Origin: Seonamhaeicola maritimus
GTDB lineage: Bacteria > Bacteroidota > Bacteroidia > Flavobacteriales > Flavobacteriaceae
Length of the DNA stretch: 64,000 nt
NCBI RefSeq assembly: GCF_008056315.1
Contig: NZ_VRKQ01000018.1
Location: forward strand, 375,772-439,771
Reading direction: 5' to 3'
How positions within the stretch are numbered: the stretch's first letter is position 1; each line of letters starts with the position of its first letter. Below are positions 49,970 to 56,579 of the stretch, piece by piece. Under the pieces are notes generated by a model that did not search any database, was not told the origin of the DNA, and was given only the letters and a program-made list of their open reading frames with translations. The translations under genes were made by a program, and so were the position numbers.

Positions 49970-50992
49970 TTACTTCAACTTATTCTTATTAGTAGAATTT
50001 CTAATAATTAATTCAGACTTTAAAACCTTTTGGGTATGTGGCTTTGACTGGTTTTTGATTCTTTCAAAAATTAATTGAGCCGATTCATAGCCCATTGCAT
50101 AGGCTGGCTGGTCAATGCTTGTTAAAGAGGGCTCCAAAAGCTCATTAACGGGTTCATTATTAAAGCCTATTATAGCAAGGTCCTCAGGAATATTTAATCC
50201 GCGTTCCTTGGCTGCTAACATTGCTGCAATAGCCACTTGATCACTAAAGGCTATAATGCCTTCTGGTGGATTTGGAGAGTACAAAAGTTTTCTGGCGGCA
50301 CTTAAATTACTTTCTCGGGTGAAATTACAATATTCAATTTGCTTTTCATCTACTTTAATATTAGCATCAATTAGAGCTTGTTTGTAACCCTGTAAACGGG
50401 TATTACTTATCTGAAGTATTTTTGGACCTCCAATATAAGCTATACGCTTACATCCTATAGAAGCAAGGTGTTCAGTTGCATCATAAGATGCTTTAAAATT
50501 ATCAATAACTACTTTATCTGTTTCGACTTCATCGCATTGTCTATTAAAAAAGACTAATGGAATGTTTTTCTCTTTCAATTCAAGAAAATGATCAAATTGT
50601 TTGGTTTCACCCGCTAGCGAAACAATTAATCCGGAAACCCCTATATCAAGAAGTTCTTTGGTTAAACTTTTCTCTCTCTGATAAGATTCGTCAGATTGAC
50701 AGATAATAATGTGCATACCATTTTCCTCAGCTACTTTCTCAATACCACTAATAGCCATAGCATATAAATGATAACTTATTTTAGGAACAATTACACCTAT
50801 GGCGTTTAGTTTTTTAGGTGCTATTGCATCGGGAAATTTGTTGCTGAAGTAATCTAATTCATTAGCAAGGTCTAACACCTTTTCCCGAACAGATTTACTT
50901 ATTCTAGGATTATTCTGTAAGGCTCTAGAAACGGTAGAAGTTGAAATACCTAAGGCATTTGCCAAATCTAGCAAGGTTGTTTTCTTTTTCAT
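49970..50992 (-). CDS. LacI-family transcriptional regulator of the sugar-acid locus
   Basis: 340 residues. The N-terminal LacI helix-turn-helix and hinge (TLLDLANALGISTSTVSRAL quoted in part: ALGISTSTVSRAL) occupy about 1-60, followed by a periplasmic-binding-protein-like effector domain (AIGVIVPKISYHLYAM to EPSLTSIDQPAYAMG, quoted in part). The gene is divergent from the six-gene operon that begins at 51171 and precedes GH3. Its predicted -33 region overlaps one copy of a 20-bp repeat, and the second copy is in the operon's 5' leader, as expected for an autoregulating repressor. Effector unknown, presumably a sugar or sugar acid of the pathway. Confidence 0.92.
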   Translation of the reverse strand: MKKKTTLLDLANALGISTSTVSRALQNNPRISKSVREKVLDLANELDYFSNKFPDAIAPKKLNAIGVIVPKISYHLYAMAISGIEKVAEENGMHIIICQSDESYQREKSLTKELLDIGVSGLIVSLAGETKQFDHFLELKEKNIPLVFFNRQCDEVETDKVVIDNFKASYDATEHLASIGCKRIAYIGGPKILQISNTRLQGYKQALIDANIKVDEKQIEYCNFTRESNLSAARKLLYSPNPPEGIIAFSDQVAIAAMLAAKERGLNIPEDLAIIGFNNEPVNELLEPSLTSIDQPAYAMGYESAQLIFERIKNQSKPHTQKVLKSELIIRNSTNKNKLK

Positions 50993-51012
50993 TAAAGCTA
51001 ATTAATTCCGCT

Positions 51013-51020
51013 CAAAACTA
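51013..51020 (-). promoter_or_regulatory. -7 box of the lacI promoter
   Basis: CAAAACTA on the plus strand reads TAGTTTTG on the minus strand (TAnnTTTG), 20 bp before the lacI start. TTG of a -33 element (51041-51043 read on the minus strand) lies 20 bp upstream, within the first operator copy. Confidence 0.6.
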
Positions 51021-51038
51021 AGGCATTAGGTTGTTTTA

Positions 51039-51060
51039 TGCAATAAATTGCGCAAAAAAA
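51039..51060. promoter_or_regulatory. Operator copy 1 (LacI-type) overlapping the lacI -33 region
   Basis: TGCAATAAATTGCGCAAAAA plus two more A residues. It holds a GCAAT-AA-ATTGC dyad and an overlapping TTGCGCAA palindrome with the central CG usual for LacI-family sites. An identical 20-bp copy is found at 51143-51162. Confidence 0.75.
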
Positions 51061-51105
51061 TCATCAAAACAGGCCATTTTCTAATGATTTTACATGATAT
51101 TATTC

Positions 51106-51113
51106 TATATTTG
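51106..51113 (+). promoter_or_regulatory. -7 box of the sugar-acid operon
   Basis: TATATTTG, exact TAnnTTTG match between the two operator copies, 57 bp before the first start codon. The -33 element is not obvious, as expected of an activator-free but repressed promoter. Confidence 0.5.
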
Positions 51114-51142
51114 CATTGAAAATTTAATAAAACAAGAATTAG

Positions 51143-51162
51143 TGCAATAAATTGCGCAAAAA
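51143..51162. promoter_or_regulatory. Operator copy 2, between promoter and start codon of the operon
   Basis: Identical to the first 20 bases of copy 1 and starting 104 bp further on, close to ten helical turns. It is downstream of the -7 box and ends 8 bp before the ATG, so bound repressor would block transcription and the ribosome-loading site of the first gene. Confidence 0.75.
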
Positions 51163-51170
51163 TTTATCAA

Positions 51171-52220
51171 ATGAGTAAAAATTATAACATTGCAGTTGTA
51201 CCAGGTGATGGCATTGGAAATGAAATTGTACCTGAAGGATTAAGAGTAATAAAAGCTGTTGCTGAAAAACATGGCTTTACAATTGACACGGAGTCGTTTG
51301 ATTGGGGGGCAGGATATTACCTTAAAAATGAAGAATTTATGCCAAAAAATGGGTTAGAGGTTCTTAAAAATTTTGATGCAGTATATTTTGGTTCTGTTGG
51401 ATTACCTGCGGTAGATGATACACTTCCTGCGAAAGATTACACTTTTAAAGTTCGTACAGGATTTAATCAATATGTGAATTACAGACCAGTAAGAACATAT
51501 CCAGGGGTTACACGTCCCTTACGTTCAGAAAAGCACATCGATTTTGTAATTGTTAGAGAAAACACCGAAGGAGAGTTTGTACAAATGGGAGGGCAGTACT
51601 TACCAGATGAAGCAAACGGAATGGGTACAGACACCAGTGTTTTTACAAGAAAGGGTATAGAAAGAGTAGCTCATTATGCCTTTAAGTTAGCTAGAACTAG
51701 AAGAAATAAAGTAACACACATTACAAAGTCTAATACCTTGATTCATAGCTTGTCTTATTGGGATAGAGTAATTAAAGAAGTGGCTCAAGAATACCCAGAT
51801 GTAGAACATGAGCAAATGTATATTGATAATTCTACAGCTATGTTTGTATTAAAACCTGAGATTTTTGATGTAGTTTTAACTACCAATCTTTTCGGTGATA
51901 TTTTAAGTGATTTGGGAGGTGCTGTTATGGGAAGTTTAGGTTTAGGAGGAAGTGGAAACATTAATCCTGAAAAAGAGTTTCCATCAATGTTTGAACCTAT
52001 TCATGGTTCGGCTCCGGATATAGCGGGACAGAATATTGCAAATCCTTACGGACAAATATGGTCTGCGGCTATCATGTTAGAGCATTTAGGTGAAGTGGAG
52101 GCTGCTAATAATATTATGGAAGCAATTGATAAATCTACTTCTGAAGGTGTTTTAACTGTTGATTTAGGAGGAAGCGCAAAAACTTCTGATGTTGCAGATG
52201 CAGTGATTAAAAATCTTTAA
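51171..52220 (+). CDS. Isocitrate/isopropylmalate-family dehydrogenase, tartrate dehydrogenase-like
   Basis: 349 residues of the beta-decarboxylating dehydrogenase superfamily. It opens with NIAVVPGDGIGNEIVPEG, then RPVRTYPGVTRPL, FVIVRENTEGEF, TKSNTLIH, the metal-binding TNLFGDILSDLGG and MFEPIHGSAPDIAG, and ends normally. Its closest relatives are tartrate/D-malate dehydrogenases (TtuC/DmlA). It is the first gene of the LacI-controlled operon, 3 bp before the cyclase gene. In DUF1537-kinase operons the oxidative decarboxylation is usually done by PdxA2; this protein, of the same superfamily, is a plausible replacement. Confidence 0.9.
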   Translation: MSKNYNIAVVPGDGIGNEIVPEGLRVIKAVAEKHGFTIDTESFDWGAGYYLKNEEFMPKNGLEVLKNFDAVYFGSVGLPAVDDTLPAKDYTFKVRTGFNQYVNYRPVRTYPGVTRPLRSEKHIDFVIVRENTEGEFVQMGGQYLPDEANGMGTDTSVFTRKGIERVAHYAFKLARTRRNKVTHITKSNTLIHSLSYWDRVIKEVAQEYPDVEHEQMYIDNSTAMFVLKPEIFDVVLTTNLFGDILSDLGGAVMGSLGLGGSGNINPEKEFPSMFEPIHGSAPDIAGQNIANPYGQIWSAAIMLEHLGEVEAANNIMEAIDKSTSEGVLTVDLGGSAKTSDVADAVIKNL

Positions 52221-52223
52221 TAA

Positions 52224-52856
52224 ATGAATATTGTAGATCTTACATTAACATATACCAATAGTTTTACTGGTTTCTCTAAAGAAACTAGTAGAACTATTGA
52301 AAAAGATGGATGGAATGCGAGTACTTTAACTTTTTATTCGCATTGTGGTACGCATATGGATGCACCTATTCATTTTAATGTAAGTAAGCAAACTATTGAT
52401 GAAATTCCAGTTTCAGATTTTGTTGGAAAAGCTTGGGTTATAGATGTTCGTCATATAGGTTCTAAAGGCATTCTTAAGGTTGCACATTTACCAGATGAAA
52501 TCATTCAGCAATTCACTGCTGGCGATAGTTTGATTTTTTGGACAGATTGGTCACAGTATGCCAATACTCCAAAATATAGAGATGAATTACCCAGAATAAG
52601 TGAGGCCTTGGCAAATTGGTGTGTTGAGCAAAGGGTAAAGATGATTGGTGTAGAACCGCCATCGGTTGCTGATGTTAACAATATTGAAGAGGTTACAAAA
52701 ATCCATCAAATATTATTAAAGGGCGTAGTGATTATTGAAGGATTAACCAATCTTGAAAAACTACAATCTAACTGTGTTGAATTAATTGCATTGCCTTTAA
52801 AAATAGGTGAAGGTGATGGTTCTCCAGCAAGAGTTATAGCTATAGAAAAGTATTAA
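52224..52856 (+). CDS. Cyclase-family (kynurenine-formamidase-like) metal hydrolase
   Basis: 210 residues. The metal-binding HxGTHxDxP motif is HCGTHMDAP (with following IHF), and the second set of ligands lies in VEPPSVAD and NLEKL. Family members hydrolyse amides or lactones with Zn or Mn. In this operon, lying between a dehydrogenase and a sugar-acid kinase, it may open a sugar-acid lactone; this is inferred from position. Its stop codon overlaps the ATG of the kinase gene (TAATG). Confidence 0.85.
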   Translation: MNIVDLTLTYTNSFTGFSKETSRTIEKDGWNASTLTFYSHCGTHMDAPIHFNVSKQTIDEIPVSDFVGKAWVIDVRHIGSKGILKVAHLPDEIIQQFTAGDSLIFWTDWSQYANTPKYRDELPRISEALANWCVEQRVKMIGVEPPSVADVNNIEEVTKIHQILLKGVVIIEGLTNLEKLQSNCVELIALPLKIGEGDGSPARVIAIEKY

Positions 52857-54256
52857 TGAATGTTTCATTATTAGACATATTAAATAAATTACCAGAGGAA
52901 GATAAAACCGACTTTAGGTCTTTGAATAAGTCTTTATTTAAAGCGAATAATAAGGTTTGTATTGTTGTTGATGATGACCCAACAGGAAATCAAACAGTTT
53001 ATGATATTCCGCTTCTAACTAATTGGGATGTTAAGACTTTAATTTCTGAATTCAATCAATCGTCTACCTTCTTTCTGTTAACTAATTCTAGAAGTTTAAG
53101 TGCTGTTGAGACCTCTGGTATTTATAATGAAATAGCACAAAACATCTATCAAGCTTCTAAAATAACAGGAAAAAACTACAGTATTATAAGCAGAAGTGAC
53201 TCCACTCTGCGTGGACATTTCCCTTTAGAACCAAAGACGCTTAAAGAAACACTGGGTTTAGATGAGGCTATTACTGTTTTTATTCCAGTTATGTTTGAAG
53301 GTAAGCGTGTTACCGTTAATGATACGCATTATATACAAGATGAAGATGATCTAATTCCTGTAAATGAAACACCATTTGCTCAAGATCATTCTTTTAAATA
53401 TTCCAAGGCTAATCTAAAAGAGTATATTGAAGAAAAGTCAGGAGGAGTAATAAAATCAACAGAGGTTTTTTCAATTTCATTAGACACAATTAGACAGAGT
53501 AATACCGATGTGCTTTCTGAAAATATTTTAAAGATACCTGCAGGGAGTTATTGCATTTTCAATAGTGTTAACTATTCGGATTTGGATAAGGTAACCAATG
53601 CTTTATTAGGTGCTGAAAAATTGGGAAAACAAATTGTATACAGAACATCTAGCTCATTCGTACCATCATATATAGGTTTGAAACCTAAAGGGCTATTAAA
53701 TCAAGATGACTTATTAAAAGAATCAAATTCTCATGGCGGTTTAACAATTGTTGGATCTTATATAAAAAAATCTTCGGAACAACTTCAGGAAGCTTTAAAA
53801 CTATTTGATGCTACCACCACACTTGAAGTTAATGTTGAACAAGTTTTAAGCAGTAATTCTAAGACGTATTTAACTACAGTTATCAATCAAATAGATGCTA
53901 ACCTAAAAATAGGTAAAAACACTATTGTATTTACTAGTAGAAAATTGGTTACGGGAGCAGATACTTCATCAACCATTAACATTGCATCAACTATATCAAA
54001 GGCATTGGTAGGTATCGTAAATGGTTTATCTGTAAGGCCTAAATACCTAATAGCTAAAGGTGGTATTACATCACATGACCTTGCAATTAAAGGATTAGAA
54101 ATGAGGCGTTCTAAAGTAATTGGCCAAATTCAACCCGGTATCCCAGTATGGAAAATGGGTAGTGAAACAAAATTCCCTACATTACCATATATAGTATTTC
54201 CCGGTAATGTGGGGACAACAAAAACATTAAAAGAAGTTATAACTAAACTAAGCTAA
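52856..54256 (+). CDS. Four-carbon acid sugar kinase (DUF1537, OtnK/DtnK-like)
   Basis: 466 residues with both halves of the family. N-terminal VVDDDPTGNQ, SRSDSTLRGHFPLEP and a C-terminal nucleotide-binding half containing KYLIAKGGITSHDLA and FPGNVG. DUF1537 kinases phosphorylate C4 sugar acids such as D-threonate and L-threonate and also 3-oxo-isoapionate. The gene is translationally coupled to the cyclase gene and precedes the MFS carrier by 4 bp. The partner that normally cleaves the product (OtnC aldolase or PdxA2) is missing, so the substrate remains open. Confidence 0.9.
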   Translation: MNVSLLDILNKLPEEDKTDFRSLNKSLFKANNKVCIVVDDDPTGNQTVYDIPLLTNWDVKTLISEFNQSSTFFLLTNSRSLSAVETSGIYNEIAQNIYQASKITGKNYSIISRSDSTLRGHFPLEPKTLKETLGLDEAITVFIPVMFEGKRVTVNDTHYIQDEDDLIPVNETPFAQDHSFKYSKANLKEYIEEKSGGVIKSTEVFSISLDTIRQSNTDVLSENILKIPAGSYCIFNSVNYSDLDKVTNALLGAEKLGKQIVYRTSSSFVPSYIGLKPKGLLNQDDLLKESNSHGGLTIVGSYIKKSSEQLQEALKLFDATTTLEVNVEQVLSSNSKTYLTTVINQIDANLKIGKNTIVFTSRKLVTGADTSSTINIASTISKALVGIVNGLSVRPKYLIAKGGITSHDLAIKGLEMRRSKVIGQIQPGIPVWKMGSETKFPTLPYIVFPGNVGTTKTLKEVITKLS

Positions 54257-54260
54257 AAAT

Positions 54261-55526
54261 ATGAGTTCACATGTTCCAACTAAAAGATATTGGTTCTTTG
54301 CAGGATCCTTTTTAATAACACTTTTATTATATATTGATAGGGTCTGTATATCTTCAGCAAAAGATTCTATTGCATCCGATTTGTCCTTATCTGATATTGA
54401 AATGGGATGGGTGTTGAGTGCTTTTGCCTTGGGTTATGCATTATTCCAAGTTCCAGGTGGTTCATTAGGTGATAAATATGGTGTGCGAAAAGTAATGACT
54501 TCAATCATGGTATTATGGTCGATATTTACTGCTTTAACTGGAGCAGCATGGAATTATATATCTATGCTCTTTTTTAGATTTACTTTTGGAGCTGGTGAAG
54601 CAGGAGCTTTCCCTAATATTTCTAGAGCAGCGTTTTCTTGGGTACCAACTAAAGAAAGAGGTGTTTTTCAAGGCATTAATTTTTCAGGATCTAGATTGGG
54701 AGCTGCATTTGCACTACCATTAGTGGCGTATTTAATTGATTCATGGGGATGGCGTGCTATTTTTTACTTTTTTGGCGCCGTTGGTATTATTTGTTCCATA
54801 GTTTTTTATTTCCTTTTCAGAAATAAACCTGAAGAACATTCTGGCTTATCAGAAGTTGAAAAAGAATTCATAGTTAAAAACAGGCAGCAAGAGGTAGAAA
54901 AAGAAGGCGGAAATTTACCTCTAAAGACAATTCTAACTTCAAAAAATGTTATACTAGCTATGATTCAGTATATAGGGAGTAATTTTATTTTCTTTTTTAT
55001 GCTTACTTGGTTATTCCCTTACATAAAAGCAAAATATGAACTTAGTTTAGTTGCTACAGGGTTTTATGCTATGTTACCATTGCTAGCTGGTGCTGTGGGA
55101 AATTGGGTGTCTGGGTTTATGGTAGACAGCATTTACAGAAAAGGGCAGTGGAAACGTTCAAGACAATTACCTGCAACCATAGGTTTTGTATTGGTTGTAG
55201 TAGGTATTTTATCTAGTTTATATATGGACAGTGCCTTAGGAGCTGTATTATGTTTATCTGTCGCTATTTTTGGGGCTGATATGACATTGAGTCCATCTTG
55301 GTCATTCTGTATGGATATTGGTGAAGAGAATTCTGGTAAAGTATCAGGAATGATGAATATGGCAGGAAATTTAGGTGCTTTCACAACGGCCTTGGCATTT
55401 CCTTATTTACAAGAATGGACAGGTTCTAATGAGCCATTCTTTTATGTAGCTGCTGCTTTAGGGGTGGTGGCTATCTTTTGTTGGTCTTTCATGAATCCGA
55501 ATAAAAAATTAAATGATGCAAACTAA
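54261..55526 (+). CDS. MFS carrier, ACS family (hexuronate/galactonate-type)
   Basis: 421 residues with 12 hydrophobic helices. N-terminal YIDRVCISSA and LGDKYGVRKV match the MFS signature between helices 2 and 3, GEAGAFPNISRAAFSW is the ACS-family anion:cation symporter signature, and WSFCMDIGEENSGKVSGMMNMAGN (quoted in part: NSGKVSGMMNMAGN) is on the second half. Members take up hexuronates, galactonate, glucarate and tartrate, which supports an acidic-sugar substrate for the operon. It overlaps the next gene by 14 bp. Confidence 0.92.
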   Translation: MSSHVPTKRYWFFAGSFLITLLLYIDRVCISSAKDSIASDLSLSDIEMGWVLSAFALGYALFQVPGGSLGDKYGVRKVMTSIMVLWSIFTALTGAAWNYISMLFFRFTFGAGEAGAFPNISRAAFSWVPTKERGVFQGINFSGSRLGAAFALPLVAYLIDSWGWRAIFYFFGAVGIICSIVFYFLFRNKPEEHSGLSEVEKEFIVKNRQQEVEKEGGNLPLKTILTSKNVILAMIQYIGSNFIFFFMLTWLFPYIKAKYELSLVATGFYAMLPLLAGAVGNWVSGFMVDSIYRKGQWKRSRQLPATIGFVLVVVGILSSLYMDSALGAVLCLSVAIFGADMTLSPSWSFCMDIGEENSGKVSGMMNMAGNLGAFTTALAFPYLQEWTGSNEPFFYVAAALGVVAIFCWSFMNPNKKLNDAN

Positions 55527-56541
55527 ATTAAAAGGCGTAGCCATAGGTGCAGGATATTTTAGCAGGTTTCAGTACGAAGCTTGGAAACGTATTCCTGAAG
55601 TTGAAATAACAGCCTTATGCAATTCTAATTTAGAAAGAGCAAAAGGCATTATGAAGCCTTACGGTGTCAAGAATCATTACACAGATTATAAGGAAATGAT
55701 TCTTACCGAGAAACCAGATTTTGTTGATATTATCACTCCACCAGAATCACATTTTGAAATGTGTAAGTTTGCTGCAGATAATGGGGTTCATATTATTTGT
55801 CAGAAGCCTTTGGCACCAACATACGAAGAGTCTAAAAAGATTGTTGATTATGTTTCAACTAAAAACGTACGTTTTGTAGTGCATGAAAACTTTAGGTTTC
55901 AACCATGGCATAGAGAAATAAAAAAGATTATAAATAACGACGATATAGGTGATTTATTCAGTCTTAATTTCAGATCCAGAATGGGTGATGGTTGGGGAGA
56001 AGATGCTTACTTAGGAAGACAGCCTTACTTTAGAGATTATAAAAAATTACTTATTTACGAAACCGGAGTTCACTTTATTGATACATTCCGTTATCATGCT
56101 GGTGAAGTTACCAGCGCTTACGCTATTTTAAAACGATTAAATCCTGTTATAAAAGGGGAGGACTCTGGATTGGTGGTTTTGAATTTCGAGAATAATTCAC
56201 ACGCCATTTGGGATGCAAATCGCTATAACGAAAACAACTTTAAAAAATCAAGATATACTTTCGGGGAATATTTAATTGATGGATCAAAAGGATCAATTCG
56301 ATTGTATTCAGACGGGACTATAACGGTTCAAAACTTAGGAGAAAGTGAGAAAAAGCACAATTATGTGCATAAGGATGTAGGTTTTGCAGGTGATTGCTGT
56401 TATATATTCCAAAGGGACTTTATTGACAAACTAATTTCTGGTGAACGTTTTGAAACCAGTGGAGACAATTATCTTAAAACATTACAGGTGCAGGAAGCGG
56501 TTTATAAATCAGCCGAAATTAACGCTCCAGTAACTTTATAA
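55513..56541 (+). CDS. Gfo/Idh/MocA family oxidoreductase
   Basis: 342 residues. N-terminal GAGYFSRFQ dinucleotide-binding motif, the usual EKP replaced by QKP (residues 97-99, with lysine K98 kept), and the active-site segment YETGVHFIDTFRY. A second ATG follows the first codon. It would oxidise or reduce a sugar or its lactone using NAD(P). The 14-bp overlap with the carrier gene shows tight coupling. D-apiose dehydrogenase (ApsD) and several inositol dehydrogenases are of this family, but sequence alone does not say which sugar is used. Confidence 0.9.
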   Translation: MMQTKLKGVAIGAGYFSRFQYEAWKRIPEVEITALCNSNLERAKGIMKPYGVKNHYTDYKEMILTEKPDFVDIITPPESHFEMCKFAADNGVHIICQKPLAPTYEESKKIVDYVSTKNVRFVVHENFRFQPWHREIKKIINNDDIGDLFSLNFRSRMGDGWGEDAYLGRQPYFRDYKKLLIYETGVHFIDTFRYHAGEVTSAYAILKRLNPVIKGEDSGLVVLNFENNSHAIWDANRYNENNFKKSRYTFGEYLIDGSKGSIRLYSDGTITVQNLGESEKKHNYVHKDVGFAGDCCYIFQRDFIDKLISGERFETSGDNYLKTLQVQEAVYKSAEINAPVTL

Positions 56542-56579
56542 ATATTATCAACTAAACTAAATCTTAAATTATTATTAAC

